NCBI GenBank assembly: GCA_018823835.1 | Contig: JAHJHT010000011.1 | Coordinates: 108,568-172,567 of the forward strand | Direction of reading: 5' to 3' | Length of the DNA: 64,000 nucleotides | DNA from: Alphaproteobacteria bacterium | Lineage (GTDB): Bacteria > Pseudomonadota > Alphaproteobacteria > Rhizobiales > Rhizobiaceae | Part shown: one piece after another, positions 27,192 to 37,805 of the stretch | How positions within the stretch are numbered: the stretch's first letter is position 1 | Layout of the letters: each line of letters begins with the position of its first letter | The notes under the pieces: model-generated | Database searches by the model: none | Told to the model about the DNA's origin: nothing | Seen by the model: the letters and a program-made list of their open reading frames with translations, nothing else | Translations under genes and position numbers: made by a program

Positions 27192-27863
27192 TCAGTTGCC
27201 TGCAGTATCCCTGGCGTCGACCGGCCGCAGCATCGCGACCGTCGCCGCGCGCAGCATCGTCTCGACCTTGTCGAACGACACGCCCTGATTGGGCAGATCG
27301 GCAATCGCCAGTCCCTGCCCGATGGCCAGGATCATCGGCAGGAGCGCCTCAAGCTCGACCACGGGGTCGATCTCTCCGCGCTCCAGCGCGCCGCGAAGGT
27401 AGTCGTGAAACTTGTGGCGAACGTCGACCATGCAGTTGTCGCCGATCGCCCGAATGCTCTCGTTGCGCAGGGATTCGGTCGCGATCTCGGCGAAGATCGG
27501 CGCATTGCCGTTGTCGTGCGTGAAGCGCAAATGGTCGATCGCGCAGTTGACGACCCCGTCGACGACGTTCGAGCAATTCTCCATCGCCGCGAACGTCTCG
27601 GCATCCTGCCGGCGGTTGACCTCGCAGATCGCCTCGATCAGCGATTCTTTCGACGGGAAATAGCGGTAGAGCGCGCCCGGGCTCATCGATGCCTCGGAGC
27701 AGATCTGCTGCATCGAGGTTCCCTGGAAGCCCGAACGGACAAAACAGGTTTTGGCGGCGTCCAGAATGCGCTGTGCCTGCAGGTCACGCCGTTCGGCGCG
27801 GCTGTGCACATGGCCGTCGAGCGGCTCCGCCTGCGTTGCCTCGAAAAACAGGGTGTCGTCCAT
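27192..27863 (-). CDS. TetR-family repressor of the efflux operon
   Basis: A 223-residue regulator. N-terminal helix-turn-helix at about 32-78: AQRILDAAKTCFVRSGFQGT, then SMQQICSEASMSPGALYRYFPSKESLIEAI, with the classic recognition-helix YRYFPSKE. The rest is an all-helical ligand-binding domain with no identified ligand. It is the first gene of a tetR-MFP-RND operon (25-base gap to the adaptor gene), so it probably represses its own operon until an efflux substrate binds. Palindromic sites lie directly in front of it. Confidence 0.92.
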   Translation of the reverse strand: MDDTLFFEATQAEPLDGHVHSRAERRDLQAQRILDAAKTCFVRSGFQGTSMQQICSEASMSPGALYRYFPSKESLIEAICEVNRRQDAETFAAMENCSNVVDGVVNCAIDHLRFTHDNGNAPIFAEIATESLRNESIRAIGDNCMVDVRHKFHDYLRGALERGEIDPVVELEALLPMILAIGQGLAIADLPNQGVSFDKVETMLRAATVAMLRPVDARDTAGN

Positions 27864-27879
27864 GGTTCAGTCCTTGAAA

Positions 27880-27941
27880 GCGAACATTCGTTCTCAAAGT
27901 TTGCGAATGATCGTTCGCCAATTATGCGAACGATCATTCGC
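27880..27941. promoter_or_regulatory. Operator array of the TetR/RND operon
   Basis: Three related near-palindromes precede the tetR gene: GCGAACATTCGTTCTC (27880-27895), GCGAATGATCGTTCGC (27903-27918) and GCGAACGATCATTCGC (27926-27941). The last two are exact reverse complements of each other, separated by 7 bases. The spacing of about 23 bases places them on one face of the helix. This is the expected place for a TetR dimer pair. Confidence 0.85.
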
Positions 27942-28150
27942 GGTCAAGCGGAAATCCGTTTCGCTCCTGACAACGTGATGTCATGGGAGTTGCGCGTTAC
28001 CTGTCCGGCTCCGGCGCGCCGGTGGCCGAGGCGGATGCAGGTCGATGGTATCGACGCGAGACAGTGCCAGGCTGCGGACCCCAGCCTGATGTGGTCACGG
28101 GTGAGTTCGCGACGATGGCCGCGACACATGCTGCGGCCTGTCGGTGCGGG

Positions 28151-30469
28151 CTAGCCGAACTTGCCGGTACGCGGAAAGCCCTTTGGCGCCAGGCGTCCGG
28201 CCGAGGCACGGGCGCCGAACCACTCGGTCAGTTCCTCGCGGCTGCGCGAGAAGGTCCGGTCGGCGGAATCCTGCCAGGAAAGGCCGGTCTCGACACTGAA
28301 CGTCTTGAGATCGAGGACGCCGCCATCCTTGTACTTCTGCAGCCTGACGCCCTTGCCGCGCGCCATTTCGGGAATTTCCGCCAGCGGGAAGACCAGCATC
28401 TTCCGGTTCTCGCCGACGATCGCGAGATGGTCGCCTTCGAGTGTGACGCAATGCGACGCCTCGTCGGGGGATTTCACGTTCATCACCTGCTTGCCCTTGC
28501 GGGTATTGGCGACGACCTCATCCTCCGACACGACGAAGCCATTGCCGGCATGGCTGACAAGCAGGCGCTTGCGCGCCGGGTCATGCACGAAGGCTGTGAC
28601 GATGTCCTGATCGTTGTCCATGTCGACGATGATGCGGATCGGTTCGCCGTGACCACGGCCTCCGGGCAGCCGGTCGGCGCCGATGGTGTAGAACTTGCCG
28701 CCCGTGGTGAAGACCAGGATCTTGTCGGTCGTCTGCGCCGGGAAGGCCAGCTTGAGGCTGTCGCCTTCCTTGAAGGTCAGCTGCGACAGGTCGCTCAGGT
28801 GACCCTTCATCGCGCGCAGCCAGCCCTTCTCGGAAATCACGACGGTGACCGGCTCCTTTTCGATCATCGCATGCGCGATGTCGGTCAGGTCATGCTCGGG
28901 CGCGTCGGCGAATTCGGTGCGGCGCCGGCCAAGCTCGGTCTGCGGACCGAATTTCTTCAGCGTCTCGCCGACTTCCCAGCGGATGGTCTTCCACTGGCGG
29001 GCGGGCGAGCCGAGAAGCAGCTCGATTTCCTTCTTCTCGACCGAGAGCGCGTCGAACTCCTTGCGGATCTCGAACTCCTCGAGCTTGCGCAGGGCGCGCA
29101 GGCGCATATTGAGGATGGCCTCGGCCTGGTTGTCGGTCAGTTCCCAGCGGGCCATCATGACCTGCTTGGGCTCGTCCTCCTCGCGGATGATGCGGATCAC
29201 CTCGTCGATATTGAGGTAGGCGATCAGGTAGCCGCCGAGGATTTCAAGACGCTTCTCGATTTCGGCGAGGCGGTGGCTGGAACGACGGACCAGCACTTCC
29301 TTGCGGTGCTCGAGCCATTCCGAAAGCACGCTCTTGAGCGACAGAACGTTCGGCACCTTGCCGCGAGACAGCACGTTCATGTTGAGCGGGAAGCGGGTCT
29401 CGAGCTCGGTCAGCTTGAACATCGATTCCATCAGCAGCCCGGGATCGACGGTGCGGCTCTTGGGCACCAGGACGACGCGGATGTCCTCGGCGCTCTCGTC
29501 GCGGATGTCCTCAAGCAGCGGCAGTCTTCTGGCGATCAGCAGTTCCGCGATCTTCTCGATCAGCTTGGACTTCTGCACCAGATAGGGGATCTGGGTGAGC
29601 ACGATATTCCAGGTGCCCCTGCCCTGATCTTCCTGATGCCATTGCGCGCGCAGGCGGAAACCGCCGCGTCCGGTGGCATAGGCTTCCTGCATGGAGGCCC
29701 AGTCGTCGACCACCATGCCGCCGGTCGGGAAGTCCGGGCCGCGAACCTTGCATTCGAGCAGGGCCATCGGGTCCGTCTTGGCGCGCTCCTGGATCTCGGC
29801 CCACTGTTCCGGCGAGGTCATCAGGTCTGCGATCGAGGCCTCGCGGTTGTCAATCAGGTGCAGCGCGGCGGCGCAGAGCTCGGCGGCATTGTGCGGCGGG
29901 ATGGAGGTCGCCATGCCGACGGCGATGCCCGATGAGCCGTTGGCCAGGATGTTGGGGAAGGCACCGGGCAGCACGACCGGCTCTTCGTCTTCCTCGTTGT
30001 AGGTAGGACGGAAATCGACCGCATCCTCGGTGATGCCCGACAGCAGATCGACAGCTACATCGGTCATGCGCGCCTCGGTGTAGCGCATGGCGGCGGCGTT
30101 ATCGCCGTCGATATTGCCGAAGTTGCCCTGGCCGTCGACAAGCGGGTAGCGGACGGCGAAATCCTGCGCGAGGCGGACCAGCGCGTCGTAGATCGACTGG
30201 TCGCCGTGCGGATGGAACTTGCCCATCACCTCGCCGACGATGCGGGCGCACTTGGCGAAGCCCTGATCGGGATTGAGGCGCAGCAGGCGCATCGAGTGCA
30301 TGATGCGGCGGTGCACCGGCTTCAGGCCGTCGCGGACGTCCGGCAGCGCACGGTGCATGATGGTCGACAGCGCATAAGCGAGATAGCGCTCTTCGAGCGC
30401 CTTCTTCAGGTCGACCGGTTCGATGTGATCACCGCCGCCCGATCCCGGCGGCAAAAGGCTTTTTCCCAT
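28151..30469 (-). CDS. parC: DNA topoisomerase IV subunit A
   Basis: Catalytic subunit that, with ParE, separates linked daughter chromosomes. 772 residues; the breakage-reunion domain has the DNA-linking Tyr in [11 protein letters not shown] (Y130) and the winged-helix [13 protein letters not shown] (about 87-99). The C-terminal beta-pinwheel contains repeats such as [22 protein letters not shown]. The Ser that governs quinolone binding in E. coli ParC (S80) is Gln here, and E84 is Asp. It is single on the minus strand; parE is not in the window. No terminator was recognised downstream. Confidence 0.95.
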   Translation of the reverse strand: MGKSLLPPGSGGGDHIEPVDLKKALEERYLAYALSTIMHRALPDVRDGLKPVHRRIMHSMRLLRLNPDQGFAKCARIVGEVMGKFHPHGDQSIYDALVRLAQDFAVRYPLVDGQGNFGNIDGDNAAAMRYTEARMTDVAVDLLSGITEDAVDFRPTYNEEDEEPVVLPGAFPNILANGSSGIAVGMATSIPPHNAAELCAAALHLIDNREASIADLMTSPEQWAEIQERAKTDPMALLECKVRGPDFPTGGMVVDDWASMQEAYATGRGGFRLRAQWHQEDQGRGTWNIVLTQIPYLVQKSKLIEKIAELLIARRLPLLEDIRDESAEDIRVVLVPKSRTVDPGLLMESMFKLTELETRFPLNMNVLSRGKVPNVLSLKSVLSEWLEHRKEVLVRRSSHRLAEIEKRLEILGGYLIAYLNIDEVIRIIREEDEPKQVMMARWELTDNQAEAILNMRLRALRKLEEFEIRKEFDALSVEKKEIELLLGSPARQWKTIRWEVGETLKKFGPQTELGRRRTEFADAPEHDLTDIAHAMIEKEPVTVVISEKGWLRAMKGHLSDLSQLTFKEGDSLKLAFPAQTTDKILVFTTGGKFYTIGADRLPGGRGHGEPIRIIVDMDNDQDIVTAFVHDPARKRLLVSHAGNGFVVSEDEVVANTRKGKQVMNVKSPDEASHCVTLEGDHLAIVGENRKMLVFPLAEIPEMARGKGVRLQKYKDGGVLDLKTFSVETGLSWQDSADRTFSRSREELTEWFGARASAGRLAPKGFPRTGKFG

Positions 30470-30739
30470 GGTGCCGGGTTAGCCGAGACGCTGATTCGCG
30501 GCAAGTGCGCGCGCAGCGCCGCTGCAGCCCCGCTTGCGGCATCCGGGTTTCTGCTCGCAGAAGTCGCCTGCGCAGGGTTGCAGCGCGGGAAAGAAGCCCT
30601 TCACTATCGCCGCCAATGTTTGGCCGGAGCGATTGCCTTCCGCAGCGTTTTTCGCGCAATGTGCCGCCGCTCGCCTTCTTCCGGTCCAGTTCGTGCGGAT
30701 TCGTGAGAAACGCAGCGGATAAACCGTGGAGAACGTTCG

Positions 30740-31954
30740 ATGACAAAACAATTGGCTCTGGTGCGGACCCTTGCCTTCTCCTCGGTCCTGCTCGGACTTC
30801 CATTCGGCCCGGCCTTCGGCCAGGACGCCTCGGAAGTCGCCGAAAGGCTGAAGGTGCTTGCCTTGCAGCAGGGCATGGACCTCGCCTGGAACAATGTCTC
30901 CGGCGATTCCTCGGAGATGACCCTTGAAGGCGTGACAGTGAAGCCCGTCGACGAAAAGGATGCCCTGCCCATCGGCCGGATTACTCTGACCGGCGTCGGC
31001 GAGGACGGTAGCGGCTATTCGATCGAAACGCTGACGACCAGCCCCTTCTCCAAGTCCGGCGATGGCGTCGCGGTCGACGTCAGCGCCCTCGTGATGAGCG
31101 GACTCCGGCTGCCTGCGCCCGACGCCACCGATCCGATGGCCTCGATGGTGGTCGCCTATGATCGCATGGAACTGGCGAGCATGAGCGTCGACGTCGGCGG
31201 CAAAAGGGCCTTCGCGCTGGAAGGACTGGGCTTCGAGATGAAGCCGCCTGAAGGCGGGCGGCCGATGGAATTCAGCGGCGCCGCCGAAAAATTCAGCGTC
31301 GACCTGACCTTGATCGACGACCCGCAATACAAGGGCATTGTCCAGGCTCTGGGCTATGACACCGTCAACGGCTACCTGGAGATGGCCGGTTCATGGCAGC
31401 CCGAGGACGGACGGTGGTCGCTGTCGCAATACGACGTATCGTTCGAGAATGTTGGGACGTTCGGGACAACGCTGGATTTCGGCGGCTTCACGCCCGATGT
31501 CGTGAAGTCGATCCGGGACCTTTCGGCAAAGATGGCCGAGGCCGGCGACGGCGCGGACAGCACGGCGAGCCAGATGGCGATGCTCGGCCTCCTGCAGCAG
31601 GTGACCTTCAACAGCGTGTCGCTGCGCTTCGACGACGCGTCGCTGACCAACAAGGCAATCGGTCTTGTGGCACAGATGCAGGGCCAGAAGCCCGCGGATA
31701 TCGTCAACATGGCCAAGGCGAGCGTGCCTTTCGCGATGATGACGCTGAACAGCCCGGACCTGACGGCGGAAGTGTCGAGTGCGGTCAACACCTACCTGGA
31801 CGATCCCAAGAGCATCGAGATCGCGGCCGAGCCGGACGCGCCTGTGCCCTTCGCGATGATCATGGCGACAGCAATGTCGAACCCGAACGACGTGTCGGTG
31901 ACCGCCAATGCATTGTGGAAAATGCTGGGGCTGAAGGTTCGCGCCAACCAGTAA
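30740..31954 (+). CDS. Secreted protein of unknown function
   Basis: A 404-residue protein with a cleavable signal peptide (MTKQLALVRTLAFSSVLLGL..., cleavage near AFG-QDA). The mature part is acidic, poor in Cys and rich in beta-type segments: MDLAWNNVSGDSSEMTLEGVTVKP, IGRITLTGVGEDGSGYSIETLTT, YDRMELASMSVDVGGKRAFALEGLGFEM, YGYLEMAGSW-type repeats. The C-terminal third is more helical (MATAMSNPNDVSVTANALWKMLGLK). I do not recognise the family; the repeated pattern of beta strands that describe fields of a shared fold suggests a periplasmic lipid-transfer or AsmA-like architecture, which is only a guess. It ends before a strong bidirectional terminator. Confidence 0.75.
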   Translation: MTKQLALVRTLAFSSVLLGLPFGPAFGQDASEVAERLKVLALQQGMDLAWNNVSGDSSEMTLEGVTVKPVDEKDALPIGRITLTGVGEDGSGYSIETLTTSPFSKSGDGVAVDVSALVMSGLRLPAPDATDPMASMVVAYDRMELASMSVDVGGKRAFALEGLGFEMKPPEGGRPMEFSGAAEKFSVDLTLIDDPQYKGIVQALGYDTVNGYLEMAGSWQPEDGRWSLSQYDVSFENVGTFGTTLDFGGFTPDVVKSIRDLSAKMAEAGDGADSTASQMAMLGLLQQVTFNSVSLRFDDASLTNKAIGLVAQMQGQKPADIVNMAKASVPFAMMTLNSPDLTAEVSSAVNTYLDDPKSIEIAAEPDAPVPFAMIMATAMSNPNDVSVTANALWKMLGLKVRANQ

Positions 31955-31967
31955 GCGCCCATCAGAT

Positions 31968-32004
31968 CAAAAAAAGGGGCCCGGCATCGCTGCCGGGCCC
32001 CTTT
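31968..32004. terminator. Bidirectional terminator between the secreted protein gene and aspS
   Basis: A perfect 11-bp stem (GGGGCCCGGCA at 31976-31986 with TGCCGGGCCCC at 31991-32001) around a TCGC loop, with an A run before it and TTT after it. It lies between two converging genes and can serve both, best for the minus-strand aspS. Confidence 0.85.
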
Positions 32005-32053
32005 CGATTCTCCGTGACTTTTTCGATTCTTATGAATCGCTTGGCCGGGTCTC

Positions 32054-33844
<1,791 letters not shown>

Positions 33845-34043
33845 GGTCATTGTTCGATCCGGGACGTTGGGGAACGGCGCCGACGCTTCGAAGCCGGGCC
33901 TGAAAATTCGCGCGAAAAGCGCATGGAGACCCTGATTTGTCAAGGTAAAGGGCGGTGTGGCCCAACCTGCGCGGCCATTGCTGCTGGCAATCGCCGGCTC
34001 GATGGCCCAAGAAGGGGCACCCGCTAGCGGATCACCTGCCCCC

Positions 34044-35291
34044 ATGTCCTCCATCCGTCCGCTGATTCCGCTTCTCATCGCCGCAGGCATCCTGCTTGGC
34101 GGAAACGGGCTGCAAGGCACGCTGATCGCGCTGCGCGGTGCGCAAGAGGGCTTCGAGCCCTCTACCATCGGCTTCATGGGCACGGCCTATTTCGGCGGCT
34201 TCCTTCTCGGCTGCATCTTCGTGACCCGCATCATGAAGGCCGTCGGCCACGTCCGATCCTTCTCGGCGCTCGCCGCGATTGCCGCATCGGGCACGCTGAT
34301 GCTGGTGCTGATCATCGATCCGCTGGTGTGGTCGGCCATCCGCTTCGCCACCGGCTTCTGCTTCGCCGGCCTGTTCACCATCATGGAGAGCTGGCTGAAC
34401 TCGGGCGTGCAGAATCACAACCGGGCGCGCGTGCTGGCGCTCTACCGCATCATCGACATCGGGTCGGTGACCGGGGCGCAATTTCTCATCCCCGTCTTCG
34501 GCGCGGACGGCTTCACCATCTTCGCCATCATGTCGATCATGATTACGCTGTCGCTGGTGCCGGTCTCGCTCGGCGACCGCTCGAACCCGACGGCGCCGGA
34601 GGGGGTCAAGCTCGACCTGGCGCGCGTCTGGCGGATCTCTCCCCTCGCCTGCATCGGCTGCATCGCGGTGGGCGTCACCAACAGTTCGTTCCGGACCCTG
34701 TCACCGGTCTACGCCGAGCAGATCGGCATGTCGGTGACGGACGTGGTGACCTTCATCAGCGTCGGCATCATCGGCGGCGCGCTGATCCAGTATCCGCTCG
34801 GCCACATCTCCGACATCTGGGACAGGCGCAAGGTGCTGCTGCTGACGGCGACCGGTTCAATGGTCGCGGCGCTCGCCCTGGTTTTCCTGGCCGGCACCAG
34901 CACGCTCGTCAACTTTGGCCTGGTGTTCGTCTTCGGCTCCTTCGCCATGCCGATGTTCTCGCTGTCGGCCGCGCATGCCAACGACCGCGCCGACAAGGGC
35001 GAGTTCGTGCTCGTCAACGCCGCGCTGATGCTGTTCTACTCGTTCGGCGCCATCGGCGGGCCGCTCGTGGCGGCAACCTTCATGCAGCGGCTCGGCCCGC
35101 AGTCGCTGTTTGCCTTCTGCGCCGCGGTCTACGTGATCCTCATCCTGATCATCCTCTACCGGATGCGGGCGCGCGAAAGCGTTCCGGCCAGCAAACGCGG
35201 GCGCTTCATCGCCATGCTTCGAACCTCGACGATCTTCGCACGGCTGGCGCGCCGCCCCGGCAACGCGGAAAAGCCGCCGTCGGCCGACTGA
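34044..35291 (+). CDS. MFS transporter
   Basis: About 415 residues from the ATG giving [15 protein letters not shown]; an upstream in-frame ATG would add a non-hydrophobic Ala/Pro-rich head and is less likely. Twelve hydrophobic segments. TM1 carries [18 protein letters not shown], and the loops have [30 protein letters not shown] and [14 protein letters not shown], a combination typical of the YcaD-like MFS group in Rhizobiales. Substrate unknown. It is separated from aspS (divergent) by about 190 bases and followed by rnd. Confidence 0.82.
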   Translation: MSSIRPLIPLLIAAGILLGGNGLQGTLIALRGAQEGFEPSTIGFMGTAYFGGFLLGCIFVTRIMKAVGHVRSFSALAAIAASGTLMLVLIIDPLVWSAIRFATGFCFAGLFTIMESWLNSGVQNHNRARVLALYRIIDIGSVTGAQFLIPVFGADGFTIFAIMSIMITLSLVPVSLGDRSNPTAPEGVKLDLARVWRISPLACIGCIAVGVTNSSFRTLSPVYAEQIGMSVTDVVTFISVGIIGGALIQYPLGHISDIWDRRKVLLLTATGSMVAALALVFLAGTSTLVNFGLVFVFGSFAMPMFSLSAAHANDRADKGEFVLVNAALMLFYSFGAIGGPLVAATFMQRLGPQSLFAFCAAVYVILILIILYRMRARESVPASKRGRFIAMLRTSTIFARLARRPGNAEKPPSAD

Positions 35292-35366
35292 CCTGCGGTA
35301 GCTTGACGAAAGCCCCGCCGGCTGAAATGGAATGGAACCCTTTCTCCTATGAGACCCTGAGTTTTC

Positions 35367-36524
35367 ATGCATGTAATTACCCTCCAGGCAGAACTCGATG
35401 CCGTCATCGCAGAATTCGAGAAGTCCGAATTCGTCACCGTCGATACGGAGTTCATTCGCGAAACTACCTTCTGGCCTGAACTCTGCCTGATACAGATCGC
35501 ATCGCCGGGCGTTACCGCGCTGATCGACCCGCTATCGTCCAACATCGACCTCGATCCGTTCTTCCGGCTGATGGCCAACGAAGCGGTGACGAAGGTTTTT
35601 CACGCCGCGCGCCAGGACATCGAGATCGTGTTCCATCGCGGCGGCCTGATCCCGCACCCGGTGTTCGACACGCAGGTCGCGGCGATGGTCTGCGGCTTCG
35701 GCGATAGCGTGTCCTACGATCAGCTCGTGCAGCGCATCACCGGCCAGCATCTCGACAAGTCGTCGCGGTTCACCGACTGGCGTCACCGCCCGCTGTCCGA
35801 AAAGCAGCTGACTTACGCGCTTGCCGACGTGACGCATCTGATCGACGTCTACCAGCACCTGAAGGTCGAGCTCGAGCGCGAGAACCGCGCCCACTGGCTG
35901 AACGAGGAAATGGACGTCCTGACGTCGCGCGAGACCTACGACCCGAAGCCCGAGGACGCCTGGAAGCGGCTGAAGATGCGGCTGCGCAAGCCGCAGGAAC
36001 TGGCCGTGGTGCGCGCGGTCTCGACGTGGCGGGAACTCGAGGCGCGCGAGCGCAACGTGCCGCGCGGGCGGGTACTGAAGGACGACGCCATCTACGAGAT
36101 CGCGCAGCAGCAGCCGCGCGACACGACGGCGCTCGGCCGGTTGCGCACGACGCCGAAGGGCTGGGAACGCTCGTCGACGGCCACGGCGCTGCTGGAGGTC
36201 ATCAACAAGGCGCTGTCGCTGCCCAAGGATGAAATGCCGAAGGCGCCGCGGCCTCAGCAGCAGGCCGAGGGGTCAAACGCCGCCGCCGAACTGCTGAAGG
36301 TGCTGCTGCGCCTGGTAGCGGAGAAGGAAGGCGTTGCGGCCAAGGTGCTGGCCACCAGCGACGATATCGATCGCATTGCCTCCGAGGGCGAGAGCGCAGA
36401 CGTGCAGGCGCTGCATGGCTGGCGGCGCGAGGTGTTCGGCAATCATGCGATCCGGCTGGTTCGCGGCGAGATCGGCATCAAGTTCGACCAGCGCAAGATC
36501 GCCGTGTTCGACATCACCGAATAG
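35367..36524 (+). CDS. rnd: Ribonuclease D
   Basis: A 3'-to-5' exoribonuclease for tRNA 3'-end trimming. The DEDDy exonuclease domain spans about 1-180: TVDTEFIRETTFWPELCLIQIAS (Asp and Glu), VFHAARQDIEIV (Asp), and YALADVTHLIDVY (Tyr and Asp). An HRDC domain follows (about 200-290), with RELEARERNVPRGRVLKDDAIYEIA. Length 385 matches the family. Starts with ATG (MHVITLQAELD). It converges on the MAPEG gene with an 8-base gap. Confidence 0.95.
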   Translation: MHVITLQAELDAVIAEFEKSEFVTVDTEFIRETTFWPELCLIQIASPGVTALIDPLSSNIDLDPFFRLMANEAVTKVFHAARQDIEIVFHRGGLIPHPVFDTQVAAMVCGFGDSVSYDQLVQRITGQHLDKSSRFTDWRHRPLSEKQLTYALADVTHLIDVYQHLKVELERENRAHWLNEEMDVLTSRETYDPKPEDAWKRLKMRLRKPQELAVVRAVSTWRELEARERNVPRGRVLKDDAIYEIAQQQPRDTTALGRLRTTPKGWERSSTATALLEVINKALSLPKDEMPKAPRPQQQAEGSNAAAELLKVLLRLVAEKEGVAAKVLATSDDIDRIASEGESADVQALHGWRREVFGNHAIRLVRGEIGIKFDQRKIAVFDITE

Positions 36525-36532
36525 CCGCGCGC

Positions 36533-36952
36533 TTACGGCCCGCCGGCAATGCGCAGGGCGAACACGATCCAGCCGAGACCGAGCACGGCGTAGCCGGCGG
36601 CGAACAGCGCGCTGCGAAGGCCGAGCCGGTTGCTGGTCAGGTGCACCAGCGCATGGGCATAGCGCAGCGCGACGAATAGCCAAGCGACAGCGACAGTCAG
36701 GTACCACACGCCCGCCGTGACGTAGAGCGACAGGCAGAGCGTGTAAAACAGTACCGGCAGCTCGAACTGGTTCATCAGATTGTTGGAGGCGGTGGCGCTG
36801 CCCTCGGGCTCCCCGCCCCGATTGGCGAAGACACGCGGCCGCACAGTGCCTGCGATCAGCGGGCCGAAGCGGCGACGGCCCAGAACCGCATAGACGATGT
36901 AGGCCAGCAAGACCTGCGCCAGCATGGGCCAGAAAATCGCGGTCTGATTCAT
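36533..36952 (-). CDS. MAPEG family membrane protein
   Basis: A 139-residue protein with four hydrophobic segments, as in the MAPEG family (glutathione-linked membrane enzymes). The conserved region is SNNLMNQFELPVLFYTLCLSLYVTA (about 54-80) and YAHALVHLTSNRLGLRSALFAAGY (about 98-121), with the characteristic R..H..H..N type pattern. Rhizobial members of this subgroup are uncharacterised. It starts at an ATG (MNQTAIFWPML) and is alone on its strand. Confidence 0.85.
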   Translation of the reverse strand: MNQTAIFWPMLAQVLLAYIVYAVLGRRRFGPLIAGTVRPRVFANRGGEPEGSATASNNLMNQFELPVLFYTLCLSLYVTAGVWYLTVAVAWLFVALRYAHALVHLTSNRLGLRSALFAAGYAVLGLGWIVFALRIAGGP

Positions 36953-37038
36953 TCATCGTTCTCCGTGTCCACACACGTAGTCCGCCGGCGGCGCCAACGC
37001 CAGCTGCCATGTCCGGTGCGTTGCCAATGCACAGGACA

Positions 37039-37067
37039 GGAAAAGGGCCGGCTCTCGCCGGCCCTTC
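37039..37067 (-). terminator. Rho-independent terminator of the small secreted protein gene
   Basis: A perfect 10-bp stem AAGGGCCGGC-TCTC-GCCGGCCCTT (37043-37066), followed on the minus strand by TTTTCC, about 30 bases beyond the stop at 37094. Confidence 0.8.
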
Positions 37068-37093
37068 CGTGGCAGTTGGGCAATCCCGACTGC

Positions 37094-37645
37094 TTACTGC
37101 ACGAAGACGGTAAGCTGTCCGCCGGCACCGACATGGGCGGCGACGACCGAAGAGACCTCGACCGACTGCTCTTCGAGTTCGGCCTTCAGCGCACTGTTGG
37201 CCTCGATGGCCGCCTGCAGTTCAGCGGTCGCTTCCGCGTTCTTCGAGATGGCATTGCTGACGGCTGCCTGGTTGTTGCCCTTCTCGAGGTCGTCGATCTT
37301 CACGACGCTGACGCTCGAAACATCGGTCATCGCCTGGACCTCGGCCGCCGTGTTGGCGCTGGCGTTGAGCGAGGAGATCAGCATGCCGAAGTTCGGGTCG
37401 GACGAGGTGCTGGCAGTGATGCCGGCATCGGTCGTAGCGGCCGCCGAACCGTCGCTGGCGCTCGTGCCGGCACCGATCTGCGCATCCGTGTTCATACCCG
37501 CTCCGGCGTTGACGCCGCCGCTGTCGACCTGTGCTCCGACGTCCGAGCTGGCATTGGCGCCCACATTGGCGTCGAGAGCCAAAGCCGGCGCGGCGGCCAG
37601 CGAAGCGAGGAGTGCAGTGGTGGTAATCAGGCTTGTGCGTTTCAT
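37094..37645 (-). CDS. Small secreted Ala/Ser/Thr-rich protein of unknown function
   Basis: A 183-residue protein with signal peptide MKRTSLITTTALLASLAAAPALALDA. The mature N-terminal half is low-complexity: NVGANASSDVGAQVDSGGVNAGAGMNTDAQIGAGTSASDGS. The C-terminal half is helical and acidic, with TDVSSVSVVKIDDLEKGNNQAAVSNAI and AELEEQSVEVSSVVAAHVGAGGQLTVFV. No known domain is recognised. It has its own terminator and a candidate RpoE2/EcfG promoter, so it is probably single and stress-regulated. It does not share strand order with a related operon; the RND permease gene lies directly upstream of it on the same strand. Confidence 0.75.
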   Translation of the reverse strand: MKRTSLITTTALLASLAAAPALALDANVGANASSDVGAQVDSGGVNAGAGMNTDAQIGAGTSASDGSAAATTDAGITASTSSDPNFGMLISSLNASANTAAEVQAMTDVSSVSVVKIDDLEKGNNQAAVSNAISKNAEATAELQAAIEANSALKAELEEQSVEVSSVVAAHVGAGGQLTVFVQ

Positions 37646-37679
37646 CGTAGTACCTTTCTGTTGGCCCCTTCGCCTACAG

Positions 37680-37704
37680 AACTCGTTAACAATCAAAGCG
37701 TTCC
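37680..37704 (-). promoter_or_regulatory. Candidate RpoE2/EcfG-type promoter
   Basis: On the minus strand GGAAC (37704-37700) is followed by 18 bases and TT (37681-37680), matching the GGAAC-N18-TT consensus of the alphaproteobacterial general stress sigma factor. It ends about 35 bases before the start codon of the small secreted protein gene. GGAAC motifs are short, so this is a suggestion only. Confidence 0.4.
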
Positions 37705-37805
37705 GGCCACATTCCGGGTCGTTTTGGGGAATTTTTCTGGCGGGAAACCGGCCGCTTTGTGAAAGCCGCTCCGCCACACGCACGGACCCGCAGTAGCGCC
37801 GGGTT

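Noticed and set aside
24096..28154. Very long plus-strand open frame opposite the RND, adaptor and tetR genes
   Set aside because: It crosses three well-supported minus-strand genes and has no domain; high GC content removes stop codons.
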